Of a stretch of DNA of 64,000 nucleotides, positions 32,063 through 40,639 are shown in pieces. A model generated the notes under the pieces. The model worked only from the letters and a program-made list of their open reading frames with translations. It was not told where the DNA came from and ran no database searches. The first letter of the stretch is position 1. The number at the start of each line of letters is the position of its first letter. The DNA is from Streptomyces sp. PH10-H1 (GTDB taxonomy: Bacteria > Actinomycetota > Actinomycetes > Streptomycetales > Streptomycetaceae). The translations under genes and the position numbers were made by a program. The DNA lies in NCBI RefSeq assembly GCF_030063355.1, contig NZ_JASISZ010000024.1, positions 1 to 64,000 on the forward strand. The letters run 5' to 3'.

Positions 32063-32998
32063 ATGGAGGGGCCAGGCGATGCCGTCCGGCGGAGCGCCGT
32101 CTTCGGTGACGCGGACCTGCCCAAGCTCTTCCAGTTCGCCGATTCCGCCGCGGTCTCACGGCAGCAGTACACCCTGCACTCGGCCAGACGGCAGTTGGTG
32201 CTGCTCGTCGCGGCGGCCGCGTTCTCGGCGCTTCCCTGGCGGCTGACGGCCCGCCATATCGACTTCTTCGCGCTGCTCAGCGCGTTGCTGTATGTCGCCG
32301 CGCTGGTCTTCGTCTGGCAGGCGGCCCGCCATCGGCACAAGGTCCACTGGCAGTTGCACCGCACCGCCGCCGAGTTCCTGCGCTCCCAGTGCTGGAGCTA
32401 CGCGGTCTGCGGAGCGCCCTTCGACAGCGGGGCGCCCGACCCGGAGGGGCTGTTCGCGGTCAAGGCGAACGACGTGCTGGGCCGGCTGCGGGCGATCGGC
32501 TGGCGCGATCCGCGCCCGCCCGGTACCTCGTTCGCCGACCCGGACCTGGTGACGCGGTCCATGCGGGAGCTGCGCGCGAAGGCATTGACGGTACGCAGAG
32601 AGGTGTATGTACGGGACCGCGTCATGGAGCAGCGGGACTGGTACCACCGCCGGGCGCAGGAGTCCCGGCGGGCCGCGCTCCTGTGGTCCGCGGTGACGGT
32701 GTCGGCCACGGTCGCCGCACTCGCCGGGGCGTTGGCGAATGCCTTCGAATGGGGCACGTCGATGGACGTCGTCGGCCTGGCCTCGGCGGCGGCGGCCTCG
32801 AGCGTCGCCTGGACCGAACTACGGCAGTACCAGCCGCTGGTGGCGGCGCACTCGCTGGTGGCGCAGGAGTTGAGCGGGATGGCCGTCACGCTGGCGAAGG
32901 TCACATCCCCGCAGGGATGGGCGGCCGAGGTGGAGACCGCCGAGGCCGTCATCTCCCCCGACCACACCGCCTGGCTGGCGCGGCACGGCGGCCGCTGA
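32063..32998 (+). CDS. DUF4231/SLATT-family membrane protein
   Basis: About 311 residues. One hydrophobic pair lies near residues 41-90 (LVLLVAAAAFSALPW, FFALLSALLYVAALVFVW) and another near 210-260 (AVTVSATVAALAGALANAF, VVGLASAAAASSVAW). Between them are RTAAEFLRSQCWSYAVCGAPF and YVRDRVMEQRDWYHRRAQ, typical of DUF4231. These belong to the SLATT group of two-TM-unit effectors proposed to form membrane pores in nucleotide-signalled conflict systems. The start ATG 32063 has GGGGG upstream; the open frame begins at 31940. It is divergent from fxsA and convergent with a SLOG gene 80 bp away. Confidence 0.85.
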   Translation: MEGPGDAVRRSAVFGDADLPKLFQFADSAAVSRQQYTLHSARRQLVLLVAAAAFSALPWRLTARHIDFFALLSALLYVAALVFVWQAARHRHKVHWQLHRTAAEFLRSQCWSYAVCGAPFDSGAPDPEGLFAVKANDVLGRLRAIGWRDPRPPGTSFADPDLVTRSMRELRAKALTVRREVYVRDRVMEQRDWYHRRAQESRRAALLWSAVTVSATVAALAGALANAFEWGTSMDVVGLASAAAASSVAWTELRQYQPLVAAHSLVAQELSGMAVTLAKVTSPQGWAAEVETAEAVISPDHTAWLARHGGR

Positions 32999-33078
32999 CC
33001 GGCCGCCGGCGCGCGCACGACGTGGTGCGGCGGCGACCCCGCTTGCCACGAGCTCGCTCCCTGCCGCGCACCGGGTCG

Positions 33079-33558
33079 TCAGTCCCGTTCCACGCCGGGC
33101 TGCCAGATCACCGTGACGGGGGTTCCGGTGCGCCGGGCGTACTCCACGATGTCCGCCGTCCCGCCGTGGCCGCGGGCGGGCCGGCCGTCCCACACCGCGA
33201 GGATCAGGTCGCTGTGGTCCGCGACGTAGACGCCCGCCGCGTAGAACGCCTGGTCGGAGACCTCGGGGAAGTCCATGCGGACGTGGGTGTGCGCGCGGTC
33301 CAGGAGGCGGTGGTAGCGGTCGAGTTCGTCGGCGCCGGCGAAGGAGACCTCGTAGCCGGCGCAGGGGGTGACGACCGTCAGTTCGGCGCCGCAGTCCAGG
33401 GCGACCTCGGCGAAGAGCTGGTCGGCTCCGGCGGCGAGGCTGCTCAGCGCCTCGACCGGCCCGGGATGTTCGCGGACGGCCGCCGTCAGGGTGTCGCGCG
33501 CCAGCCCGTACACCGCGTCGGGGATGTTGCGGTGGCCGGTCACTCCGATCCTGGTCAC
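33079..33558 (-). CDS. SLOG-family nucleotide-sensor-like protein
   Basis: 159 residues of Rossmann-like SLOG fold: RIGVTGHRN at the start, SSLAAGADQLFAEVAL, and AVWDGRPARGHGGTADIVEYARRTGTPVTVIW near the end. SLOG domains bind or make nucleotide-derived ligands (the LOG/TRPM-like group). The GTG 33558 overlaps the stop of the WYL regulator (GTGA), so translation is coupled. With the convergent SLATT gene it forms the SLOG-SLATT pairing described for predicted conflict systems. Confidence 0.85.
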   Translation of the reverse strand: MTRIGVTGHRNIPDAVYGLARDTLTAAVREHPGPVEALSSLAAGADQLFAEVALDCGAELTVVTPCAGYEVSFAGADELDRYHRLLDRAHTHVRMDFPEVSDQAFYAAGVYVADHSDLILAVWDGRPARGHGGTADIVEYARRTGTPVTVIWQPGVERD

Positions 33559-34523
33559 CGCGGTGGCGTCCGGTCCGCGGCCCGCAGCAGACGGGCGGCC
33601 ACCACCCGTAGCTGGTCGGCGAGTTCGGGCGGCTCGTGCACCTCGAACTCGACTCCGAGCAGGGCGATGAAGACGGTGATGCCGTCGAGCGACTCGGCGC
33701 CGGTGCGCAGTTCGCAGGTCCGGTCGTCGATCGCCTCGATCGTGCCGAAGCCCGTCCAGCCGAAGTCGGCGACGGCCTCGGCGGAGGTGTGGAGGGTGAC
33801 CCGTGCCTGGTAGCGGTACGCCCGGGAGGTGACGCCCTTGGCGACGTATGCCGCCGCGTCCTCGGGAGGTTCGCGCGGTGTGAAGCGCGGCCCGGTCGGC
33901 GACTTGGGCTCGATCCGGTCGACGCGGAAGATCCGCCAGTCCTCCCGGCCGGTGTCCCAGGCGAGCAGGTACCAACGGCGGCCGTGGTTGACCAGGCGGT
34001 ACGGCTCGACGGTACGGCGGCTGGGCGTGCCGCTGTGGTCGCTGTAGTCGAACCGCAGCCGTTCGCGGTCGCGGCAGGCCGCGCCGATGACGGTCAGCAC
34101 CTCCTGGCCGACGGTCGCCCGGCCGGGCGCGGGTGCCGGGACGGTGATCGCCTGCATCGCCTGGACCCGGTGCCGCAGCCGGGAAGGGAGCACCTGCTCC
34201 AGCTTGGACAGCGCCCGCACCGAGACCTCCTCGATCCCGGCGACCGTGCCGCCCACCCCGGTACGCAGGCAGAGCGCCACGGCGACCGCCTCCTCGTCGT
34301 CCAGGAGCAGCGGCGGCAGTGCGGCGCCCGCGCCGAGCCGGTAGCCGCCGGCCGTGCCGGGGGCGGCGTGCACCGGATAGCCGAGGGTCCGCAGCCGGTC
34401 GACGTCGCGGCGCACCGTGCGCGCCGTGACGTGGAGGCGTTCCGCGAGGTCCGGTCCCGACCAGTCGCGCCGGGACTGGAGGAGCGAGAGCAGGCGCAGC
34501 AGGCGCGCCGAGGTCTCCAACAT
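33555..34523 (-). CDS. WYL-domain transcriptional regulator (DeoR-like HTH)
   Basis: 322 residues. An N-terminal winged helix (LLRLLSLLQSRRDWSGPDLAERLHVTARTVRRDVDRLRTLGYPV) is followed by a WYL domain (about 135-210, with EPYRLVNHGRRWYLLAWD and FRVDRI) and a WCX C-terminal part. WYL proteins often bind nucleotide or nucleic acid ligands and control defence and DNA-damage genes. It is coupled to the SLOG gene, so it may sense the same signal. The start ATG 34523 is chosen for the usual MLETSARLLRLLSLL opening. Confidence 0.92.
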   Translation of the reverse strand: MLETSARLLRLLSLLQSRRDWSGPDLAERLHVTARTVRRDVDRLRTLGYPVHAAPGTAGGYRLGAGAALPPLLLDDEEAVAVALCLRTGVGGTVAGIEEVSVRALSKLEQVLPSRLRHRVQAMQAITVPAPAPGRATVGQEVLTVIGAACRDRERLRFDYSDHSGTPSRRTVEPYRLVNHGRRWYLLAWDTGREDWRIFRVDRIEPKSPTGPRFTPREPPEDAAAYVAKGVTSRAYRYQARVTLHTSAEAVADFGWTGFGTIEAIDDRTCELRTGAESLDGITVFIALLGVEFEVHEPPELADQLRVVAARLLRAADRTPPR

Positions 34524-34600
34524 GCGTCCAGTCTGCCAGCTGTCGCGGACAGCTACTGACCGCATGGATACGTGGAATACCGGACCGGCGCGCCCGCGCC

Positions 34601-34633
34601 GGAGCCCCCGCCGGCAGGGTCGGCGGGGGCTCC
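34601..34633 (-). terminator. Terminator hairpin after the S1 protease gene
   Basis: Perfect 13-bp arms (GGAGCCCCCGCCG and CGGCGGGGGCTCC) surround a 7-nt loop, 41 bp past the protease stop and upstream of the WYL gene. No T-run is present, but the stem is very stable. Confidence 0.75.
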
Positions 34634-34673
34634 GTCCTGCTCATCGCAGGTTGGGGGGAGCGTCCGTGATCGG

Positions 34674-35702
34674 TCAGTAGACGCTGACGCCGTAGGCGCT
34701 GAGCGCCTCGGTGACCGGCTGGAAGAACGTGGTCCCGCCGGAACTGCAGTTGCCGCTGCCGCCCGAGGTGAGGCCGACCGCGATGGTGCCGTTGTAGAGC
34801 GAGCCGCCGCTGTCGCCGGGCTCGGCGCAGACGTTGGTCCTGATCATGCCGTAGACGATGTCACCGCCGCCGTAGTTGACGGTGGCGTTGAGGCCGGTGA
34901 CGGATCCGCTGTGGACACCGGTGGTGGAGCCGCGGCGCTTGACGGGCTCACCGACGTAGGCGTTGCCCGCGCTGGTTATGTCCTGGCTGCCGACCGTTCC
35001 GGGGTGCGAGACCGAGGGGTTGTCGTAGCGGACGATGCCGTAGTCGTTGCCCGGGAAGCTGTTGCCGGTGGTCGGGCCGATGGAGGTGCCGGAGGATGTG
35101 CTCCAGGCCGGGTACCCGGAGGTGCAGTGGCCGGCGGTGAGGAAGTAGTACGTGCTGCCGCTGCGGACGTTGAAGCCCACCGAGCAGCGCCACTGGCTGG
35201 TGTATATGGCGTCGCCACCGGAGAGCAGCTTGCTGAACGTGCCCGCCACGCGGTTGATGCTGACGGCGTCGCCGTAGCCTCCGGTGGCCTGCTTCAGCCG
35301 GGCGAGCTGGGCGGCGGTCACCCGGCTGTCGACACTGACGTCGAGCTTGTTGGTCCTGGGGTCGATGGACCAGGCCGTGCCGGCGATGTCGGCTGCCCTG
35401 GTGGCTTCGCCGGCCCTGCTGAGCTGTTCCGCGCTGAACCGGACGGTCCTGGGTACGGCGCCGGCCGCCCGTACGGCGTTGGCCGCCGCGTCCGAGGTGA
35501 CGTTGACGACGGTGGCCTTGGCCGCCGCGTCATAGTAGGTGCCCGCGGTGGTGGCGGAGCCGAGCGAGGTGGCTACCGCGGCAGCGGTCTCCGGGGATGC
35601 CGTGGCCGATGGGGCGGCGCCGGCCGCGGGCAACGAGAACGCGGTGGCGGCCAGCAGGCCGGACGTCACGGCGATCACGCTCACGCGTCGGGAGATCTTC
35701 AT
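34674..35702 (-). CDS. Secreted S1-family serine protease (streptogrisin/alpha-lytic type)
   Basis: 342 residues made as a pre-pro-enzyme. The signal peptide ends near residue 29, the pro-region runs to about 161, and the mature protease begins near [11 protein letters not shown]. The triad is H192 (TAGHC), D220 (NDYGIV) and S298 (GDSGG). Cysteines flanking His and the active Ser fit two or three disulfides. The pro-region is the alpha-lytic chaperone type that aids folding. RBS GGAGG precedes ATG 35702. It is an extracellular, probably chymotrypsin-like, scavenging protease. Confidence 0.95.
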   Translation of the reverse strand: MKISRRVSVIAVTSGLLAATAFSLPAAGAAPSATASPETAAAVATSLGSATTAGTYYDAAAKATVVNVTSDAAANAVRAAGAVPRTVRFSAEQLSRAGEATRAADIAGTAWSIDPRTNKLDVSVDSRVTAAQLARLKQATGGYGDAVSINRVAGTFSKLLSGGDAIYTSQWRCSVGFNVRSGSTYYFLTAGHCTSGYPAWSTSSGTSIGPTTGNSFPGNDYGIVRYDNPSVSHPGTVGSQDITSAGNAYVGEPVKRRGSTTGVHSGSVTGLNATVNYGGGDIVYGMIRTNVCAEPGDSGGSLYNGTIAVGLTSGGSGNCSSGGTTFFQPVTEALSAYGVSVY

Positions 35703-35907
35703 TCATTCCTCCTGTGGGGGGTGGAGGTCTGCCGGGCCCGCCGGAGCCGCACCGAATACCGAACTCGGCGTGACCCTGACAAGCACTGGAGGGGAGTATT
35801 CAGAGACCGCGCGCAACACACAAGGGCGCCTTTCGGCCGCGATACACCGGCGTGGCGGCGCCCCGGCGGTCGTGCGCACCGCCGGGGCGCGGGCAGCTGA
35901 CGCCATC

Positions 35908-36645
35908 TCAACCGGTGAGAACCCTGCTCTCACCCGCTTCCAGCGCGAACGGCAGCGTGTTGCCGGGCGGCGGGAACGGGCAGACGAACGCGTCGGCGAA
36001 AGCGCACGGCGGGAGCAGCATCCGGTTGAAGTCCAGCACCACGCCGCCGTCCGCGGCGGGCGCGGGGGTCCGCAGGAAACGGAAGCGGTAGCTGCTTCTG
36101 CCGCTGGTCGCGTCGGCGATGACGCCCCAGAGCGTGCCGTCCGCCTCGACCGCGACCGCGAGCGTGTGCTCCGTACCGTCCACGGTGAAGGCCAGTTCGC
36201 CGCTGACGCCGAGCTCGCGCTCCCGGCCGTCGGCGTGCGGCACGCGCACGGCGCGGCCCTCGGGGTACGGGCGGAAGTCCGCGCGCAGCACCCACCGTTC
36301 GTCGTAGCCGAAGGCGTCGATCCCCGCGAAGTCGCGGCGGGCGTCGGAGGCCGGGTCCCAGATCCGGATGGCGAGCAGGCCCTCGCGGTCGATCGCCACG
36401 ATCCGCTTGTCACCGAACAGCACCGGCTCGCCCTCGGGGACCAGCCGCCCGAAGACGCCGTCACCCCGGTGGACCACCGCGCCGTCCTCCTCCCGCCACT
36501 CCCCCGGCAGCCCGGGAATCTTCCCGTCCTCGGCGTCCGACAGCCAGTACGTGCCGGTCAGCGCCAGTGGCCCGTACGGCGCCCCGACCGACTCGGTGCG
36601 CCGCTCGCGCCAGTTCTTCCAGACCTGCTCAGTCTCGGTACTCAT
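35908..36645 (-). CDS. DUF1684-domain protein
   Basis: 245 residues matching the DUF1684 family: LTGTYWLSD, GLLAIRIWDPASDARRDFAGID, then YRFRFLRTPAP and LDFNRMLLPPCAFADAFVCPFPPPGN. It has no signal or membrane segment. The function is not known. The start ATG 36645 is preferred over an in-frame ATG at 36663; it lies 5 bp after the stop of a broken monooxygenase copy, in the same transcription unit as the intact monooxygenase. Confidence 0.9.
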   Translation of the reverse strand: MSTETEQVWKNWRERRTESVGAPYGPLALTGTYWLSDAEDGKIPGLPGEWREEDGAVVHRGDGVFGRLVPEGEPVLFGDKRIVAIDREGLLAIRIWDPASDARRDFAGIDAFGYDERWVLRADFRPYPEGRAVRVPHADGRERELGVSGELAFTVDGTEHTLAVAVEADGTLWGVIADATSGRSSYRFRFLRTPAPAADGGVVLDFNRMLLPPCAFADAFVCPFPPPGNTLPFALEAGESRVLTG

Positions 36646-36650
36646 AGTGA

Positions 36651-36860
36651 TCAAGCCTTCCATAGCGGCTGCGGCAGGCCGAGATGCTCGCGCAGCGTCA
36701 TGCCCTCGTATTCCGTGCGGAACGAGCCGCGCTCCTGCAGGAGCGGGGCAACCCGGTCCACGAAATCGTCGAGCCCGCCGGCGAACGCGTCCGATGGCCG
36801 GAATTGGACCGTCCGGATCGTCGGCGCAGAGATCCCCGGCCCGGCGGCCAGGAATCCCAT
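36651..36860 (-). pseudogene. Remnant of a luciferase-like monooxygenase (C-terminal piece)
   Basis: 69 residues. The second half (GGLDDFVDRVAPLLQERGSFRTEYEGMTLREHLGL) matches the C-terminus of NtaA-type flavin monooxygenases and of the intact gene next door, while the catalytic barrel is missing. Its ATG overlaps the intact gene's stop (TGATG), so it is probably still translated. It looks like the residue of a tandem duplication or deletion. Confidence 0.65.
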
Positions 36861-37864
36861 CAGGGCCTGTCCGGGCGGTCGAGGCCGAGGTGTTCGCGCA
36901 GGGTCGTGCCCGGCTGGAAGCGGCGGAACAGTCCGCGCTGCTGAAGCACCGGCACGGTCGCGTCCACCAGCCGGGCCGTGTCCCGGCGCGGATCGGCGGG
37001 CCGTACGTGGAAGCCGTCGGCGGCTCCGTCGCGGTGCCAGTCGCCGAACAGGTCGGCGAGGGCCACGGCGTCGGCCGGGTCGTACAGTGCGACGGCGAGA
37101 GAGATCAGGACCGTCAGCCGGTCGGGGTCGCGGCCGCGGGCCGCCGCGCGGCGGCGCAGGTCGGCGCGGGCCTCATGGGCCTGCCGCTCCGCGTCCGGGC
37201 CTTCGACCCGTATGTACGCCACGTCGGCGTGGAGCGCGGCCACCTCGCGCCGCAGCGCCGGCGTCGCGTCGATCGCCATCACCGGCCGTCCCTGGGGCGG
37301 TCTCGGGACCGTCGACGGGCCGCGCACGCCGAACCGCTCGCCCTCGAAGTCGGCATGGTGCACCTTGTCGCGGTCGATGAAGCACCCGGTCGGCAGATCA
37401 CGGATCTCGGCGTCGTCCTCCCAGCTGTCCCCCAGCCGGGCGGCCACGTCCGCGGCCTCTCCCGCCTCCCGCCACGGCACGTCGTCCGGTGCGGTCGGCC
37501 GCCGTCCGAAGTGCCGGGCCCCGGCCTCGGTGTCCGGGACCTTCACCGTCCAGCCCGCCCGGCCGCGGCTGACCCGGTCGAGCGTGGCGAGGGCCGGCGA
37601 GACATGGAACGGCTCGGTGTGGGTCGTGGTGACGGCCGGCACCAGGCCGATCCGGTCGGTGGCGGTCGCGACCCGGGTGAGGACGGCGAGCGCGTCGAGC
37701 CGCCCGCCACCGCCCTCGGGCAGCGCCGGGTAGTCGTCAAGCGTGACGAAATCCAGTGCGCCGCGCTCCGCGAGCCGGGCCAGTTCCACGGAGTAGGGGG
37801 CCTCGTACTGCTCCGGGCCGTCGATCGCGACGGCCAGGTGCAGTGGGCGGATGGGGCGTGCCAT
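36860..37864 (-). CDS. LLM-class flavin-dependent oxidoreductase (NtaA/SnaA type)
   Basis: 334 residues of the bacterial-luciferase-like TIM barrel: LHLAVAIDG, ALDFVTLDDYPAL, IGLVPAVTTTHTEPFHVSPALATLDRVSRGRAGWTV, and the closing TTLREHLGL. These enzymes use reduced FMN or F420 to oxidise S-, N- or C-containing small molecules and are often part of sulfur-acquisition operons. RBS GGAAGG lies 7 nt before ATG 37864. It is followed by a broken paralogue and DUF1684. The substrate is unknown. Confidence 0.88.
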   Translation of the reverse strand: MARPIRPLHLAVAIDGPEQYEAPYSVELARLAERGALDFVTLDDYPALPEGGGGRLDALAVLTRVATATDRIGLVPAVTTTHTEPFHVSPALATLDRVSRGRAGWTVKVPDTEAGARHFGRRPTAPDDVPWREAGEAADVAARLGDSWEDDAEIRDLPTGCFIDRDKVHHADFEGERFGVRGPSTVPRPPQGRPVMAIDATPALRREVAALHADVAYIRVEGPDAERQAHEARADLRRRAAARGRDPDRLTVLISLAVALYDPADAVALADLFGDWHRDGAADGFHVRPADPRRDTARLVDATVPVLQQRGLFRRFQPGTTLREHLGLDRPDRP

Positions 37865-38383
37865 GGGTCTGCCTTCCAGAGGCGGGGCGGGAAGCGGGAG
37901 CGGGGGTGCCGGAGGCGGTGGGCCGCGGTGGGCCGCGGTGGGCCGCAGCTCAACGGCTCAGCGGCTCGTGGGCTCAGGAACTCGGTGGCCTCGTACACGC
38001 CGTGTCGTACTGGCGGAAGGCGGGCGCGTCGTTCCGCCGGAAGGCGGGCGCTGGTCCGCGGCCGGGCGAACGCCTCGGCGAAAGGACGTGGTCGTCGTCG
38101 TGGTCGTGCGATCCGGACAGCTCCGCGCGAGGGCGGGCGCCGGCCACAACAGCCACGGCAGATAACGGACCGGGGGATGCGGGCATGTGGAGGCTCCGTG
38201 GACACTCGGAAGAATCACGGGAATTCGCCTGCACACAAGCCGCGTCCCTCAACGCGACGGGGTCATCACGACCCTGGCATGAGGCTAAGCCCAGGCCATC
38301 GCCCGCTGTCAAGCATGTCCAACTGGTGGGCACCGCGTCTCAGCGCGGTTGACGGATGATTCAACGGCTGTTCCACTGGCCCC
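37865..38383. other. Intergenic region between the monooxygenase and the leader peptide
   Basis: About 520 bp without a convincing gene. On the minus strand TTGACA (rc of 38314-38319), 17 bp downstream, is followed by CTTAGC/TTAGCC, a plausible promoter with a long leader for the monooxygenase. On the plus strand TTGACG (38349-38354) precedes the leader peptide. Short direct repeats GTGGGCCGCG (37918-37945) and CGGAAGGCGGGCGC (about 38014-38053) are visible. Confidence 0.4.
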
Positions 38384-38458
38384 ATGCGTAGCTGTCAGCT
38401 GGTCACCCGTGACCACATCGACTTCGGTCGAGTGTGGTCGTCCTCGTGTTGTCGCTGA
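38384..38458 (+). CDS. Putative Cys-ended leader peptide (attenuator type), orphan
   Basis: 24 residues from ATG 38384: MRSCQLVTRDHIDFGRVWSS, then S-C-C-R and stop. It resembles the short actinobacterial leader peptides (LVxRxHIDLxRVxS...C) found ahead of sulfur and sulfonate uptake genes, where translation through the Cys codons is thought to sense cysteine supply. Here nothing follows on the plus strand; the next gene is the convergent DUF5685 gene. The monooxygenase on the other side is divergent. It may be the relic of a lost transport operon. Confidence 0.55.
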   Translation: MRSCQLVTRDHIDFGRVWSSSCCR

Positions 38459-38595
38459 CCATGTAGTTCCGCCCGTGATCCGGCCCGCGCGCTCTGCCGC
38501 CCCGGCTTTTCCTGACAGCCCTGTCGCCTTCGCACACGCATTCCCCTTCTCTCCCTCCCTCGTGCATTCGCCCGCTTCGAGTTCGAGAAGGTCCT

Positions 38596-39804
38596 TCAAC
38601 AGCCGCAGTCACAACCGCAGTCGCAGCAATCGCAACCATCACAGCAGTCGCAGGCATCGCAGCAATCGCAGTCGCAGTCCCGGCACCAGCCCTCGCGGCG
38701 ATTGCCGTTCCACGGATCGTCGTAGTGGTCCCGGCAGCACAACTGACAGGTGCAGCAGAGACCGCTCCACACCGCGCACCCGGCTATCAGCCCACGGCGG
38801 CGCGGCGGTTCCGGCGGCGGAAAGCCGTTGGGCGGAAAGCCCGGGCCACTCGGTGCGTAAGGGCTCTGGCCCGGCGCGTACGGATTGCCGCCCGGCTGCT
38901 GCAGAACCGGCGGCCGCTGCGCCGACTGCTGATGCCCGCACGAGCCCCCGAAGGCGCGGTCCACCGAGCGACGCAGCTCGTGGGCGAGCAGTACATGCAC
39001 GAGCCGGCCGTCGCTGAACTCGGCGTCCTTCAGCGCGAGCCGCACCCCGCGTACCGCGTCGTCGCACAGCCGGCGCGCCTCGGCGCGGCCGGTGCCGGTC
39101 GCCGTCAGCGGGTTCCACGCACCGGACGCCGCGTCAGCGGCCTGGTCCTCGACCGCGTCCAGCAGATGCGCGAGACGGCCGAAGAGCCGTCCCGCCTCCT
39201 CCAACGGCGCGCGGTTGCCGGGCCGTCCGGCGAGTACCGCCGTGTAGCCGAAGGCCGCCGCGGTCGCCGTCTCGGTCGGTTCGGTGACCGTGAGCAGCGG
39301 GGTGCCGATCCGGGCCAGCGTCTCGATCCCGGCCTGCCGGTCTACCGCGTCCACCAGCACCGCCGTGTCGAAGCCGAGTCCGCTACCGGTTCGTGCCCCG
39401 GCCCGGTCCCAGCGCCGGGCGACGGTCCGCGCCGCCGCCGCGACCGGACGCCGCGCCATGGCGCCGTCCTTGTCGTCGATGTGGTCGCGCATCTTCGCCG
39501 ACGCGAGCACGAGCGAGACGGCGGCGGCCAGCCGGGCGCCCTCGCCCTTCACCACCGGGGCGGTCCGCATGCCGCGCAGCGGGCAGGGGCCGGCGGTCCG
39601 CCGCCACTTCCCCGACCGGTCCGCGCCCGGGACCTGGGCCTCGACAAGCGCCGAAATGATCAGGCCGTCGTAGTTCGTGGCGATCCGGGCCAGCTGCCCG
39701 TGGTCGTCGCGCAACGCGAGGCATAGGCCGCACAGGTGCGCCATCCAGGAAGTCGCAAGTCCCTCCGGCATCCTGTGCCGGCACGGCCTGATAATTCCGA
39801 ACAA
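38596..39804 (-). CDS. DUF5685 family protein with an extreme Cys-rich C-terminal tail
   Basis: 402 residues beginning LFGIIRPCRHRM, the usual DUF5685 opening, so a TTG start at 39804 is chosen over ATG 39843. A -10-like TATGAT lies just upstream and GGGGGAG very close. Cys in HLCGLCLALRDDHG and in the GPCPLR block suggest metal binding in the helical N-terminal part. A Pro/Gly/Tyr linker follows, and the last 29 residues contain 15 Cys interspersed with Asp, encoded by GCA/GTC-like microsatellite DNA. The function is unknown; metal storage or cofactor handling is a guess. Confidence 0.85.
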   Translation of the reverse strand: MFGIIRPCRHRMPEGLATSWMAHLCGLCLALRDDHGQLARIATNYDGLIISALVEAQVPGADRSGKWRRTAGPCPLRGMRTAPVVKGEGARLAAAVSLVLASAKMRDHIDDKDGAMARRPVAAAARTVARRWDRAGARTGSGLGFDTAVLVDAVDRQAGIETLARIGTPLLTVTEPTETATAAAFGYTAVLAGRPGNRAPLEEAGRLFGRLAHLLDAVEDQAADAASGAWNPLTATGTGRAEARRLCDDAVRGVRLALKDAEFSDGRLVHVLLAHELRRSVDRAFGGSCGHQQSAQRPPVLQQPGGNPYAPGQSPYAPSGPGFPPNGFPPPEPPRRRGLIAGCAVWSGLCCTCQLCCRDHYDDPWNGNRREGWCRDCDCDCCDACDCCDGCDCCDCGCDCGC

Positions 39805-40094
39805 CGCTCCCCCACCGGCTTGATCATACGATCGGCCCGCCATGCTACCTATCGAACGATCTCATGACCGCCATACGGCCGTCCGGCCGTGCCGCGTCAC
39901 CCGGAAGAGGGGAGCGCTCCCCTTGTTTCGTCACCTTCCGTGCGGCTATGGCTACCTGACTCCCCGACACCTATCTTGTGCACCAGTACCGTCACAAGTC
40001 CCCTGAGTGGCGGCTATCCGCTTGGCGCATCATCGGCATCATGGACGACCATAGGGGTGCGGACGATATTGACCGCGTGTGAGAGGAGGCGTCC

Positions 40095-40538
40095 ATGGGT
40101 TCGGTTCGACGGGCGAGTGCCTGGTTGGGCCTCGTCGACGACAACGGCGACGAAAGCTACTACGACGAGGAGTACGCCGACTACGGCGAGGGGTCGGAGC
40201 GCGGCAACACCTGGGTGACCGACCCCAGGGTCCAGGTCGCGAGCGAGACGGCGGAGGAACAGGGCCGCCAGATCGCCACCGTGACCCCGGACGGGTTCCG
40301 CGATGCCCGCGGCATCGGCGAACTCTTCCGTAAGGGCGTCCCGGTGATCGTCAACCTCACGGGTATGGAGTCGAGCGACGCCAAGCGCGTGGTCGACTTC
40401 GCGGCAGGCCTCACCTTCGGGCTTCGCGGCTCGATCGAGCGCATCGCCACCCGGGTCTTCCTGCTGACCCCCGCCGACTACATGGTCCTCAACGCCGAAT
40501 CCAAGCGCGGCGCCGACGGATTCTTCAACCAGAACTGA
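40095..40538 (+). CDS. sflA: SepF-like cell-division protein (probably SflA)
   Basis: 147 residues. An N-terminal amphipathic, probably membrane-binding, segment ([13 protein letters not shown]), an acidic linker ([17 protein letters not shown]), and a SepF domain from about residue 60 ([37 protein letters not shown], then [12 protein letters not shown]). The dcw-cluster genes normally next to the main SepF are absent, so this is one of the SepF paralogues; the surrounding gene order fits SflA of Streptomyces. RBS GGAGG precedes the ATG. It likely interacts with FtsZ or SepF at the membrane. Confidence 0.85.
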   Translation: MGSVRRASAWLGLVDDNGDESYYDEEYADYGEGSERGNTWVTDPRVQVASETAEEQGRQIATVTPDGFRDARGIGELFRKGVPVIVNLTGMESSDAKRVVDFAAGLTFGLRGSIERIATRVFLLTPADYMVLNAESKRGADGFFNQN

Positions 40539-40639
40539 CGGAACACCGGAACCCCGGACCGGAACGGCGACTCAGAACACCCGACCGGAACCACGGACCG
40601 GAACAACGGCAGCGAACAGCCGGAATTGAGCCGGGCGGC

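Noticed and set aside
37974-38333. Small minus-strand frames upstream of the monooxygenase
   Set aside because: Arg/Pro/Ser-rich, overlapping frames with no consistent ribosome site or family resemblance.
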